The notes under the pieces: generated by a model
The model's input: the letters and a program-made list of their open reading frames with translations, nothing else
Database searches by the model: none
Told to the model about the DNA's origin: nothing
Made by a program: the position numbers and the translations under genes
Source of the DNA: Bradyrhizobium commune
Lineage (GTDB): Bacteria; Pseudomonadota; Alphaproteobacteria; Rhizobiales; Xanthobacteraceae
Length of the DNA: 64,000 bases
Direction of reading: 5' to 3'
NCBI RefSeq assembly: GCF_015624505.1
Contig: NZ_CP061379.1
Coordinates: forward strand, 5,270,001 to 5,334,000
Shown here: positions 43,258 through 53,659 of the stretch, piece after piece
Layout of the letters: every line of letters begins with the position of its first letter
Position numbering within the stretch: position 1 is the stretch's first letter

Positions 43258-45063
43258 ATGGCCAGCAAAGTCAATCCCGATCCCTTTACAACGCGCCCCG
43301 AGATCGAGGGCACGTTCGGGGTCGTCGCCTCTACACACTGGATCGCGACCGCCGTCGGTATGGCCGCGCTCGAAAAGGGCGGCAACGCGTTCGATGCCGG
43401 CGTCGCCACAGCCTTCACGCTCCAGGTGGTGGAGCCGCATCTGAACGGCCCCGGCGGCGACGTGCCGATCATCGTGCATGACGTCAAGCGAGGCCGCACC
43501 GAGGTGATCTGCGGCCAAGGCCCGGCGCCGGCCCGCGCGACCATCGCACATTACAGGAGCGAGGGCCTCGACATGGTGCCCGGCACAGGTCTCCTTGCGG
43601 CCTGTGTCCCCGGCACCTTCGAATCCTGGATGATGCTGCTGCGCGACTACGGCACGCTGCGGCTGCGCGACGTGCTGGAGCCCGCGATCTCCTATGCTAG
43701 CTTTGGCCATCCGCTGGTCGAGCGCGCCTGCGCGACGATCCAGACCGTGGAGCAATTGTTCCGCAAGCACTGGCCGACCTCGGCCGCGGTTTACCTGCCG
43801 AACGGCGAAGTGCCGCGCCCCGGCACGCTCTTCACCAACAAGACATTGGCCGCGACCTACACCCGCATCCTCAGCGAAGCCGAGAGTGGCGGCGGAGGAC
43901 GCGATGCCGAGATCGATCGCGCGCGAAAGGCCTGGTCGCAAGGTTTTGTCGCTGAGGCCATCGACAAGTTCTGCCGGACGCAAGAGGTGATGGACGTCAG
44001 CGGCTCGCCACATCGCGGCGTGCTCTCGGCCGACGACATGGCGCGCTGGCAGCCGACGATCGAGACGCCGCTCACCTACGATTATGGCCGCTACACCGTC
44101 TGCAAGGCCGGCGTCTGGAGCCAGGGCCCGGTCACGCTGCAACAGCTGGCGCTGCTGAAGGGCTTTGCACTCGACGGGCTCGACCCGACCGGGCCGGAGT
44201 TCATCCATCTCCAGATCGAATGCGCCAAGCTCGCCTTCGCGGACCGCGAGAAATTCTACGGCGATCCGAAGTTCAACGAGATCCCGATCGCGACGCTGCT
44301 GTCGGACGCCTACAACGATGAGCGCCGCAAGCTCGTCGCCGACAAGGCCTCGCTCGACTTCCGGCCCGGCGCGGTCGAGGGCTTTGGCGGCGTGGTCAAG
44401 CTGCGCCGCGCCGAGGGACAGCGTGAGGCGGTGGGCGCGCTCGGCGCTGGCGAGCCAACGGTCGGCCGCTTCGGCGAAGTGCGCGGCGACACCGTGCATT
44501 TCGACATCATCGACAAGGCCGGCAACATGGTGTCCTCGACACCGTCGGGCGGCTGGCTGCAATCCTCACCGGTCATTCCGGAAATCGGCTTCTGCCTCGG
44601 CAGCCGGGCCCAGATGTTCTGGCTGGAGGAAAACCATCCGGCCTCGCTCGCGCCCGGCAAACGGCCACGCACCACGCTGTCCCCGACCATGGCGCTGCAT
44701 GACGGCGAGCCGTATCTGGCCTGGGGCTCGCCCGGGGGCGACCAGCAGGATCAGTGGATCACGCAGTTCTTTCTGCGCCACGTCCATTGCAACCTCAATC
44801 TCCAGGAAGCGATCGACGCGCCGGCCTGGCACTCCGAGCACTTCCCGATCTCGTTCTGGCCGCGCACCGCGCGCCCCGGCGTGCTTGTGGTCGAGAACCG
44901 CGTGCCGAAGGCGACGATCGAAAATTTGCGCCAGCGCGGTCATATCGTGGAAGTCGGACCCGACTGGTCCGAGGGCCGCCTCACCGCGGCCTCGCGCGTC
45001 GGGGTACGCCGCCGCGCAGCCGCCAATCCGCGGGGCATGCAGGGTTACGCCGCGGGACGCTGA
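43258..45063 (+). CDS. ggt: Gamma-glutamyltransferase family protein, no signal peptide
   Basis: A 601-residue GGT-type Ntn-hydrolase. The N-terminal GVVASTHWIATAVGMAALEKGGNAFDA is diagnostic. The processing site/nucleophile is T412 in GDTVHFDIID. The usual second Thr is Val, unlike the TTH of most GGTs. No signal peptide is visible, so it should stay in the cytoplasm, whereas E. coli GGT is periplasmic. It lies between two Dpp-type transporters and 10 nt before DUF1028. It could cleave gamma-glutamyl peptides brought in by the transporter. Confidence 0.9.
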   Translation: MASKVNPDPFTTRPEIEGTFGVVASTHWIATAVGMAALEKGGNAFDAGVATAFTLQVVEPHLNGPGGDVPIIVHDVKRGRTEVICGQGPAPARATIAHYRSEGLDMVPGTGLLAACVPGTFESWMMLLRDYGTLRLRDVLEPAISYASFGHPLVERACATIQTVEQLFRKHWPTSAAVYLPNGEVPRPGTLFTNKTLAATYTRILSEAESGGGGRDAEIDRARKAWSQGFVAEAIDKFCRTQEVMDVSGSPHRGVLSADDMARWQPTIETPLTYDYGRYTVCKAGVWSQGPVTLQQLALLKGFALDGLDPTGPEFIHLQIECAKLAFADREKFYGDPKFNEIPIATLLSDAYNDERRKLVADKASLDFRPGAVEGFGGVVKLRRAEGQREAVGALGAGEPTVGRFGEVRGDTVHFDIIDKAGNMVSSTPSGGWLQSSPVIPEIGFCLGSRAQMFWLEENHPASLAPGKRPRTTLSPTMALHDGEPYLAWGSPGGDQQDQWITQFFLRHVHCNLNLQEAIDAPAWHSEHFPISFWPRTARPGVLVVENRVPKATIENLRQRGHIVEVGPDWSEGRLTAASRVGVRRRAAANPRGMQGYAAGR

Positions 45064-45073
45064 CAGGAAGCAA

Positions 45074-45784
45074 ATGACCTGGTCGATCATCGCGCGCGAT
45101 CCTGCCACCGGCCAGTTCGGCATCGCGGTTGCGACCCGCTTCTTCGCCGTCGGTGCGCGCGTGCCGTATATCGCCGCCGGCCTCGGCGCCATCGCGACGC
45201 AGGCCTTCGTCAATCCTTATTACGGCATCGACGGCGTCAAGCTCTTGCGAGAAGGCCTGAACGCGCATGATGTTCTCGCCGCGCTGCTCGCGACAGACGA
45301 TGGCCGCGAGAGCCGCCAAATCCACATCATGGATGCGAGCGGTGCGATCGCGGCGCATACGGGTCGTGATTGCGTCGCCTGGTGCGGGCACGTGGCGGGC
45401 AGCGGCTTTTCCATCGCCGGCAACATGCTTGCGGGCTCCGATGTTCTCAGCGAGACCGCGAAGACCTATATCGCCAGTGACAGCCTGCCCTTCCCGCGCC
45501 GTCTGCTCGCGGCGATGCGCGCAGGCGAAGCCGCCGGCGGCGACAAGCGCGGCAAGCAGTCGGCCGCGCTATTGATCCACGGCGAGGAGGAATGGCCGGC
45601 ACTGGACATTCGTGCCGATGATCATCCTGATCCGCTCGGCGAGCTCGAACGGCTCGACCAAGTCAGCCACGAGCTCTGGGTGCACTTCCGCAACTCGATG
45701 CCGACGCGGCAGAACTCGGCCGGCAACACCGATCGCAGCGTCATCGACGCCAGCATCGCCGCAGCGCGCGCAAGGCAGACATGA
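45074..45784 (+). CDS. DUF1028 family protein
   Basis: A 236-residue protein that begins MTWSIIARDPATGQFGIAVAT, the DUF1028 hallmark (Ntn-hydrolase-like fold). Length matches the family at about 225-235 residues. It starts 10 nt after ggt with GGAAG upstream, and its stop overlaps the following ATPase by 4 nt. DUF1028 genes often sit next to peptide transporters and GGT, hence a role in amide or isopeptide cleavage is possible; enzymatic function is not established. Confidence 0.9.
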   Translation: MTWSIIARDPATGQFGIAVATRFFAVGARVPYIAAGLGAIATQAFVNPYYGIDGVKLLREGLNAHDVLAALLATDDGRESRQIHIMDASGAIAAHTGRDCVAWCGHVAGSGFSIAGNMLAGSDVLSETAKTYIASDSLPFPRRLLAAMRAGEAAGGDKRGKQSAALLIHGEEEWPALDIRADDHPDPLGELERLDQVSHELWVHFRNSMPTRQNSAGNTDRSVIDASIAAARARQT

Positions 45785-46769
45785 GCACTAACCCTCTCAT
45801 CGAGATCAGGGATCTGCGCATCCGCTTCCACGGCGACGACGGCCGGATCACCCATGCGGTCGACAGCGTCGATCTCAGCGTCGCCAATGGCGCAACGCTT
45901 GGCCTCGTCGGCGAATCCGGCTGCGGCAAGAGCGTGACGTCGCTCGCGATCATGGGTCTGCTGCCGAAGAGCAACGCCGAGATATCAGGGGCGATCAAGT
46001 TCGACGGTTTCGACCTGCTCAAGACTCCCGACCAGACTCTGCGCGACCTCCGCGGCAACCGGCTCGCGATGATCTTCCAGGAGCCGATGACCTCGCTCAA
46101 TCCGAGCTTCACCATCGGCGACCAGATCGTCGAGACGATCCTGCGTCATCGTGGCGGCTCACGGAAGAGCGCGCGCGACCGCACGATCGCGCTGCTTCGG
46201 CGGGTCCACATCCCCTCGCCCGAGCGGCGGATCGACGAATATCCGCACAAGCTCTCGGGCGGCATGCGCCAGCGCGTCATGATCGCGATGGCGCTCGCCT
46301 GCGATCCCCGGCTCCTGATCGCGGACGAACCGACCACCGCGCTCGACGTCACCTTGCAGGCGCAGATCCTGGAGCTGATGCGCGAGCTCAAGGCCGCCAG
46401 CGGTGCCGCCATCATCCTGATCACCCATGATCTCGGCGTGGTCGCCGAGGTCTGCGACGAGGTCGCGGTGATGTATGCCGGCGAGATCGTCGAGCGCGCG
46501 CCTGTGGATGAATTGTTCTCGGCGCCACAGCATCCCTATACGGTCGGCCTGCTCGGCTCGATCCCGCGGCTCGATCATCGCGCCGAGCAGCTCGCCACGA
46601 TCGAGGGCATGGTGCCGAACATGGCACAGCCGCCCGCCGGCTGCCGCTTCGCCGCGCGCTGCCCGTTCGTGCTGGAGGCCTGCACCAGGGCGCCGCCGCC
46701 GCTGGTCGAAGTCAGCGCCGGCCACCTCTCGCGCTGCATCCGCGCGCCGCTCGAACTGTTGGTGTCGTG

Positions 46770-46770
<1 letters not shown>
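45781..46770 (+). CDS. Peptide ABC transporter ATPase 3 (DppD type, system 2)
   Basis: A 329-residue ABC ATPase with Walker A GESGCGKS, signature LSGGMRQRV, Walker B RLLIADEPT and H-loop ITHDLG. The C-terminal PPAGCRFAARCPFVLEAC is the oligo-HPY domain. Start overlaps the DUF1028 stop by 4 nt; its stop shares a base with the next gene's ATG. It opens the second transporter, which has the order ATPases-SBP-permeases, different from system 1. Confidence 0.95.
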
Positions 46771-47870
<1,100 letters not shown>

Positions 47871-47893
47871 CCGCCAAACAGAGGTTGAGAACG

Positions 47894-49405
47894 ATGCGTT
47901 TTGTGCGTTTGGCATTTCTGGCGTCGGCCCTGCTGACGTCGTTCGCGGGCATCGCCCAGGCCCAGACCACGCTTCGCATCGGCATTGCCGAGGACCCGGA
48001 CATCCTCGACCCCAGCATCGGCCGCACCTATGTCGGCCGCATCGTGTTCTCGGCCTTCTGCGACAAGCTGTTCGACATCGACGAGAAGCTCAACATCGTG
48101 CCGCAGCTCGCGCTGTCCTACGAGACCTCGGCGGACGGCATGGCGATGACGATCAAGCTCCGGCCCAACGTCAAATTCCACGACGGCGAGCCGCTGGACG
48201 CGGAGGCCGCCAAATTCTCGATCGAGCGTCACATGACGCTGCCGACCTCGTTCCGGAAATCGGAGCTCGCCAGCGTCGATCACGTCGAGGTGGTCGATCC
48301 CCTGACCATCAAGCTGGTGCTCAAGACGCCCTACTCGCCGCTGATCGCCCAGCTCACCGACCGCTCCGGCATGATGGTGTCGCCGAAGGCGGCGAAAGAG
48401 GCCGGCGACAAGTTCGGCCTGCACCCGGTCTGCGCGGGTCCCTACAAATTCGTCGAGCGCGTCCAGCAGGACCGCATGGTGTTCGAGAAATTCGCCGACT
48501 ACTGGAACAAGGACAATATCCATATCGATCGTGTCGTGTTCCTGCCGATCGTCGACGCCACGGTTCGGCTTGCGAACCTCAAATCCGGCGGGCTCGATCT
48601 GATCGAGCGCGTGCTCGCCACCGACATCAAGGACGTCCGCGCCGATCCCAAGCTGGTGCTGTCGACTGCTCCGGAGCTCGGCTATCTCGGCCTGACCGTC
48701 AATATCGGAAACGACAAGACCAAGGGCCCGCTGAGCCAGTCGGCGAAGGTGCGTCAGGCGCTGGACCTCTCCATCGATCGCGAAGCTATCAACCAGGTCG
48801 TGTTCAACGGCGAATTCACGCCCGGCAATCAGTGGGTCAGCCCGACGCATCCCTATTACCAGAAGGCATTCCCGGTCCATGGCCGCGACATCGCGAAGGC
48901 CAAGGCGCTGCTGAAGGAAGCCGGCGTCGCTACGCCGGTGACCGTCGACTACATGATCCCCAAGGGCGCGGAAAACGAGGCCGTGGCCCAGGTCGTGCAG
49001 TCAATGGCTGCCGAAGCAGGTTTTGACATCAAGATCCGCGCCGTCGAATTCGCAACCACTTTCAAGCAAGCCCAGGCCGGCGAGTTCCAGATCTTCCAGA
49101 TCAACTGGAGCGGCCGCATCGATCCCGACGGCAATTCCTACATCTTCATGCGCAGCAAGGCGCCGCAGAACGACGGCGTATACGCGAACCCCGACGCCGA
49201 CAAGTTGATGGAAGATGGGCGTGCGACATCCAATGTCGACGAGCGCAAGGCGATCTACGCGAAGCTGACCAAAATCCTGCTCGACGATCTGCCGATCATC
49301 TACATCTATCACCGCACGCTGCTGATCGCCCACACGACCAAGCTCGAGGGCTACAAGCAGATGCCCGACGGGCTCGTGCGCGTCGTCGGATTGAAGTTCA
49401 AGTGA
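47894..49405 (+). CDS. Peptide ABC transporter binding protein 2 (family 5)
   Basis: A 503-residue Dpp-type binding protein. A Sec signal peptide covers residues 1-23, ending GIAQAQ. The TIKLRPNVKFHDGEPLDAEAAKFSIERH region matches the family 5 signature. ATG 47894 follows GAGG by 9 nt. It follows the ATPases by 23 nt and precedes the permeases by 31 nt. It shares little with binding protein 1, so the two systems probably differ in ligands. Confidence 0.93.
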   Translation: MRFVRLAFLASALLTSFAGIAQAQTTLRIGIAEDPDILDPSIGRTYVGRIVFSAFCDKLFDIDEKLNIVPQLALSYETSADGMAMTIKLRPNVKFHDGEPLDAEAAKFSIERHMTLPTSFRKSELASVDHVEVVDPLTIKLVLKTPYSPLIAQLTDRSGMMVSPKAAKEAGDKFGLHPVCAGPYKFVERVQQDRMVFEKFADYWNKDNIHIDRVVFLPIVDATVRLANLKSGGLDLIERVLATDIKDVRADPKLVLSTAPELGYLGLTVNIGNDKTKGPLSQSAKVRQALDLSIDREAINQVVFNGEFTPGNQWVSPTHPYYQKAFPVHGRDIAKAKALLKEAGVATPVTVDYMIPKGAENEAVAQVVQSMAAEAGFDIKIRAVEFATTFKQAQAGEFQIFQINWSGRIDPDGNSYIFMRSKAPQNDGVYANPDADKLMEDGRATSNVDERKAIYAKLTKILLDDLPIIYIYHRTLLIAHTTKLEGYKQMPDGLVRVVGLKFK

Positions 49406-49436
49406 TCGCAGCTCTGCCCGGGACGCGGGCCCAACC

Positions 49437-50378
49437 ATGCTGAACTTCCTCGCCCGCCGCATCGCGCAGATCGTGCCGACACTGTTCTTCGTGTCGGTGC
49501 TGATCTTCTCGCTCCAGCAATTGCTGCCGGGCGATCCCGCGCTGGTGATGGCCGGCGAGGAACGGGATCCCGCAGCCATCGAGCAGATCCGTCATAAATA
49601 CCGGCTCGATCAGCCGATCCCGGTCCAATACGTCTATTGGCTCAAGGGCGTTCTGACCGGTGATTTCGGTGAGTCGCTGCGTAACAAGATGCCGGTGCGC
49701 GAGCTGATCGCCCAGAAGCTGCCGGTGACGCTCCAGCTCGGCTCGATGGCGATCCTGATCGCTTTCCTCATCGGCATTCCCGCCGGCATCGTCTCCGCCG
49801 TGAAGAAAGGTACCGCCTGGGACTATGGCGCCAATCTGTTTGCGCTGTGGGGCATCTCGACCCCTAATTTCTGGCTCGGGATCCTGCTGATCTTCCTGTT
49901 CTCGATCGAGCTCGGCTGGCTGCCGGCCTCGGGCTATGTGCCGCTCACCGAGAACTGGCGCATGAGCCTCGCTGCCACCATCATGCCGGCCTTCGTGCTC
50001 GGCAACGCGATCTCCGCGATCCTGATGCGGCATACCCGCAGCGCCATGCTCCAGGTGCTGGAGAGCGATTATGTGCGCACCGCGCGCGCCAAGGGCCTGT
50101 CCGAGCGCTCGGTGATCCTCAAGCATGCCATGCGCAACGCGCTGACGCCCATCATCACGCTCGGCGCGCTCGAGCTCGGCACGCTCTTGTCCGGCGCCGT
50201 GTTGACCGAGCAGATCTTCTCCATTCCCGGCTTCGGCAAGCTGATCGTGGACGCCGTGTTCAACCGCGACTACGCCGTCGTGCAGGGCGTGGTGCTTGTG
50301 ACGGCCACGGTCTACATCACGCTGAACCTGGTCGCCGACGTCGCCTATATCCTCGTCAATCCGCGGCTTCGGGGCTAG
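49437..50378 (+). CDS. Peptide ABC transporter permease 3 (DppB type, system 2)
   Basis: A 313-residue inner-membrane permease of the DppB/OppB type. The first helix follows MLNFLARRIAQIVPTLFF, and the EAA loop is SDYVRTARAKGLSERSVI. The long periplasmic segment after helix 1 has QQLLPGDPALVMAGEE, as in family members. Spacing of 4 nt to the next permease indicates one transcript. Confidence 0.95.
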   Translation: MLNFLARRIAQIVPTLFFVSVLIFSLQQLLPGDPALVMAGEERDPAAIEQIRHKYRLDQPIPVQYVYWLKGVLTGDFGESLRNKMPVRELIAQKLPVTLQLGSMAILIAFLIGIPAGIVSAVKKGTAWDYGANLFALWGISTPNFWLGILLIFLFSIELGWLPASGYVPLTENWRMSLAATIMPAFVLGNAISAILMRHTRSAMLQVLESDYVRTARAKGLSERSVILKHAMRNALTPIITLGALELGTLLSGAVLTEQIFSIPGFGKLIVDAVFNRDYAVVQGVVLVTATVYITLNLVADVAYILVNPRLRG

Positions 50379-50382
50379 CGCC

Positions 50383-51270
50383 ATGACCGACGCCGCACTG
50401 CCCGCGCCCTCCGCCACGCAAGCCTACGAGCTCGACAGCCCGGCGCGCCGCGCGCGACGGCGGCTGTTCAAGCGCAAGGCCGCCGTATTCGGCCTCGTCG
50501 CGATCACGATCTTCATTGGCCTGGCGCTGCTCGCCCCGCTGATCGTGCCCAATGATCCCATCGCGACAAGCTGGAGCCTGGTGCGCAAGCCGCCGACCGC
50601 GGCGCACTGGTTCGGTACCGACGAGCTCGGCCGCGATATCTTCAGCCGCGTCATCTATGGCGCACGCGCTTCGCTGCTCGCGGGTCTCATTTCGGTCGTG
50701 ATCGCGCTCGGCATCGGCGTGCCGCTCGGTCTGATCGCGGGTTATCGCGGCGGATTTGTCGACGCGCTGATCAGCCGGATCACCGATGCGATGCTGGCCT
50801 GCCCGTTCCTGATCCTGGCAATCGCACTGGCCGCGTTTCTCGGCCCGAGCCTCGGCAACGCCATGATCGCGATCGGCATCTCGGCGACCCCGATCTTCAT
50901 CCGTCTGACCCGCGGCCAGGTGCTGGTCGTCAAGGCCGAAGATTATGTCGAGGCGGCGCGTGCGCTCGGCAATCCCGGCTGGCGGATCGCGTTCTCGCAC
51001 ATCCTGCCGAACATCCTGCCCGCACTGCTGGTGCAGGCCACGCTCTCGATCGCGGCTGCGATCATCGCCGAGGCCGCGCTGTCGTTCCTTGGCCTCGGCC
51101 AGCAGCCGCCGGCGCCGTCCTGGGGCAGCATGCTCAACGCGGCGCAACGCTTCCTGACCCAGGCGCCCTGGATGGCGATCTGGCCAGGGCTCGCGATCTT
51201 CCTCGTGGTGCTGTCCCTGAACCTGCTCGGCGACGGCCTGCGCGACGCGCTAGATCCGCGCCAGCGCTAG
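50383..51270 (+). CDS. Peptide ABC transporter permease 4 (DppC type, system 2)
   Basis: A 295-residue permease with a cytoplasmic N-terminus of about 35 residues, then six helices. The GTDELGRDIFSRVIYGARAS motif and EAA loop (EDYVEAARALGNPG) are typical of DppC. It ends the 13.7-kb cluster, and its stop overlaps by 4 nt the convergent CnbZ-like gene. Confidence 0.95.
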   Translation: MTDAALPAPSATQAYELDSPARRARRRLFKRKAAVFGLVAITIFIGLALLAPLIVPNDPIATSWSLVRKPPTAAHWFGTDELGRDIFSRVIYGARASLLAGLISVVIALGIGVPLGLIAGYRGGFVDALISRITDAMLACPFLILAIALAAFLGPSLGNAMIAIGISATPIFIRLTRGQVLVVKAEDYVEAARALGNPGWRIAFSHILPNILPALLVQATLSIAAAIIAEAALSFLGLGQQPPAPSWGSMLNAAQRFLTQAPWMAIWPGLAIFLVVLSLNLLGDGLRDALDPRQR

Positions 51271-52013
51271 ATTACGGTTTCGCGCATCACGCGGCGGCAG
51301 TCCATCTCGTATTCGAGGTCGACCACCGGTGGCCTGGCAAAATGCCAGGTCAGGCCTGAGCGCAAGGCACCACGGCGGACCAGTTCGTCGACCAGCGCGT
51401 GGTGGAAATCATGCACGGAGTAGGCCTGCACGCCGGTGGTATCCTTCCAGCCGAAGCCGAAGGCGGCCATGCGGTTTTCCATCTGAGACGTCGTCGTGAA
51501 GCGGACCTTTTCCCGCAGACCTTCCGGGCTGAGATCGCGATAGCGCACGGTGCGCTCGACATACGTGCCGCCGCCCTCGCGCGCCTCGGCGCCGCCCGCG
51601 ATCACGAAGCTCGGCGCCTTCGATCCTGTCGGACGGGTGAACGAGAACGCATAGAATGACGGCTCGGATGGCGGATCGATCTCGGGGCAGACATTGCTGC
51701 GCGCCACCGGATTGGTGGCGCCGTCGAAGATGCCCCATTCGGACAGCGTCTTCACATAGTGCAGATTGAACGCGCGAAATCCTTCCTCGCTGAAGGCCGC
51801 GGGCGAACGCAGCTCGCAGGCGCAGAACGCCGTCAACGGCCGGCCCGCCTCCTGGATGTATTTCGCCGCGCGCGCAAAACCCTCGGCCAGCGGCACGAGG
51901 CGGTCGAACCGGACGCGCTCGATTTCATGACCCTCATCCGCCGCCGCGCCGGCCGAATACTGGAAGACGGACGGAATGAAGCGATAATTGCCGGCGGAGA
52001 AATCACGAACCAT
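51267..52013 (-). CDS. CnbZ-like (2-aminomuconate deaminase-type) protein
   Basis: A 248-residue soluble protein with no clear signal. The segments TAFCACELRSPAAFSEEGFRAFN and NPVARSNVCPEIDPPSEPSFYAFS resemble my recollection of CnbZ, a RidA-superfamily-like deaminase, but I could not align them here. ATG 52013 follows AGGAG by 6 nt; an adjacent GTG at 52016 is possible. It is the last gene of the kinase-regulator string, 10 nt after the cyclase gene, and meets the peptide transporter cluster tail to tail. A link to nitrogenous ligand breakdown is inference. Confidence 0.6.
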   Translation of the reverse strand: MVRDFSAGNYRFIPSVFQYSAGAAADEGHEIERVRFDRLVPLAEGFARAAKYIQEAGRPLTAFCACELRSPAAFSEEGFRAFNLHYVKTLSEWGIFDGATNPVARSNVCPEIDPPSEPSFYAFSFTRPTGSKAPSFVIAGGAEAREGGGTYVERTVRYRDLSPEGLREKVRFTTTSQMENRMAAFGFGWKDTTGVQAYSVHDFHHALVDELVRRGALRSGLTWHFARPPVVDLEYEMDCRRVMRETVI

Positions 52014-52022
52014 CACGAGCTC

Positions 52023-53273
52023 CTATTCGAGTTGCATGCGGATGCCCTTGGCGCCGTTGAGCAGGCGCTTCAGGTGAAAGCCGGCGAGCGGGTCGTCGGC
52101 ATGCATCCCGACCAGCGCGGCAAAGGCCGGCATGGCGGCGGCATCGCCCGCCTCCATCCTGGCGAACGCCGCGGAATATTGCGTCGTCGCAGGCTGCTCG
52201 AATTTCGCCGGCGGCAGCGGCTCGAATGCCCGCAGGGGCTCGCTGCGTCCGCGCAGCACCAGTTCACCGACGGGACGGCCCTGAAATTTCCCGGCGCCCT
52301 CCGCGATGCTGGCACTGACACAGATGCGGGTGCCGAGGTGCTTGTTCGCCGCCTCCAGCCGCGCCGCGGTGTTGATGGTATCGCCGTACGCCGTGTAGTC
52401 GAAGAAGCGGTTGCCGCCGAAATTGCCGACCAGCGCGGGGCCGGCATGGGCCCCGATGCGCGTGGTCCCGAAATTGACGCCCCTGTCCTTCCAGCGCGCG
52501 CGAAAGTCCTCGGCCCAGAGGTCGAGATCGTGGGCACAGGCGATCGCACGCGTCGCGTAATCGGGCTGATCGCCGGGCGCGTTGAAGAGGATCTGGATGG
52601 CGTCGCCGATGATCTTGGCAACCGTCCCCTCATGCGCGAACACGATCTCGGTCATGCCGCCAACATATTCGTTGAGAAGTTCGCCCAGCGTCTCGGGCAA
52701 GGCGCTCTCGACCAGTGATGTGAAGCCGGTGATGTCGGTGAAGATGGTCGCGACATTGCGCCACTGCACCGCCATGCCGTCGCCCTCACCGCCGACAGCC
52801 AGACGCCTGGCGATCTCCGGCGAAAAAAACCGCGAGAGCGAAGCATGCGCCCGCTCCGCTTCCGCCTGGCGGCGCCGCACCTCGCGCAGCATCTCGATGT
52901 GGCGGATGGTCTTCTGGATCGTGGTTTCGAGATCGACGAAATCGATGGGCTTGGTCAGGAAGTCGAACGCGCCGCGGTTCATCGCGGTGCGGATGTTGCT
53001 CATGTCGCCATAGGCCGACACGATGATGGTCGACTTCTTGTCCTCGGCCTCCTGGAGCTTCGCGAGCAGCGACAGCCCGTCCATGCGCGGCATGTTGATG
53101 TCGGAGACCACCATGTCGACATGCGGATTCTGCTCGAGCGACTCCAGCGCCTCGAGGCCGTCGCGCGCGAAGATGATGGTGACCAGCCCGTCGCGAATCT
53201 GCCTGCGGAATTTTTGCAGGATCAGCGCTTCCAGATCGGGTTCGTCGTCGACGAAGAGGATGGTCGAGGTCAT
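52023..53273 (-). CDS. Response regulator fused to class III adenylate/guanylate cyclase
   Basis: A 416-residue two-domain protein. The receiver (1-125) has the acid pair DD(9-10), phospho-acceptor D58 in [12 protein letters not shown], and TKPIDF with the lysine. After a short coiled coil, the cyclase domain (about 165-350) has the metal-binding D in FTDITGFT, and the K and D in AKIIGDAIQ. The [14 protein letters not shown] block completes the active site. The lysine at the purine-selective place favours ATP. It overlaps the upstream receiver gene by 4 nt. Confidence 0.94.
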   Translation of the reverse strand: MTSTILFVDDEPDLEALILQKFRRQIRDGLVTIIFARDGLEALESLEQNPHVDMVVSDINMPRMDGLSLLAKLQEAEDKKSTIIVSAYGDMSNIRTAMNRGAFDFLTKPIDFVDLETTIQKTIRHIEMLREVRRRQAEAERAHASLSRFFSPEIARRLAVGGEGDGMAVQWRNVATIFTDITGFTSLVESALPETLGELLNEYVGGMTEIVFAHEGTVAKIIGDAIQILFNAPGDQPDYATRAIACAHDLDLWAEDFRARWKDRGVNFGTTRIGAHAGPALVGNFGGNRFFDYTAYGDTINTAARLEAANKHLGTRICVSASIAEGAGKFQGRPVGELVLRGRSEPLRAFEPLPPAKFEQPATTQYSAAFARMEAGDAAAMPAFAALVGMHADDPLAGFHLKRLLNGAKGIRMQLE

Positions 53274-53659
53274 GCCGCCTGCTCGAGCCTCGTGTCGATT
53301 TCATGCCGCAGCAACGCAAAGTCGATCGGCTTGGTGAGGAGCCCCGTGGCGCCGCGCTCGATCGCCCGCTTGCGCGTCTCGGCGTCGCCATAGGCCGTGA
53401 TCATGATGACGGGAACGTGCGGATGTTCGGCACGCACGTGCGGCAGCATGTCGAGCCCGCTCATGCCGGGCATGTTGATGTCCGACAGGATCAGGATCAA
53501 CGAGGGGTCGCGAACCTCGGCGGCCCGTCTGAGCGCATCGGGCGCAGAGGGTGCAAACTCCATCTGGAAGCGACCGGCGCGCAGGTCGCGCCGGAACTGC
53601 TGCCGGAACAACGCCTCCACGTCGGGCTCGTCGTCGACGACCAGGATGTAAACGTTCAA
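53270..53659 (-). CDS. Single-domain response regulator
   Basis: A 129-residue CheY-like receiver with no output domain. The acid pair is DD(9-10), the phospho-acceptor D60 lies in [13 protein letters not shown], and the TKPIDF lysine is near 113. It overlaps the kinase stop and the cyclase start by 4 nt each. It shares the DINMPxMxGL and TKPIDF blocks with the receiver of the cyclase, indicating duplication. It may act as phosphate sink or intermediate between the kinase and cyclase. Confidence 0.95.
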   Translation of the reverse strand: MNVYILVVDDEPDVEALFRQQFRRDLRAGRFQMEFAPSAPDALRRAAEVRDPSLILILSDINMPGMSGLDMLPHVRAEHPHVPVIMITAYGDAETRKRAIERGATGLLTKPIDFALLRHEIDTRLEQAA

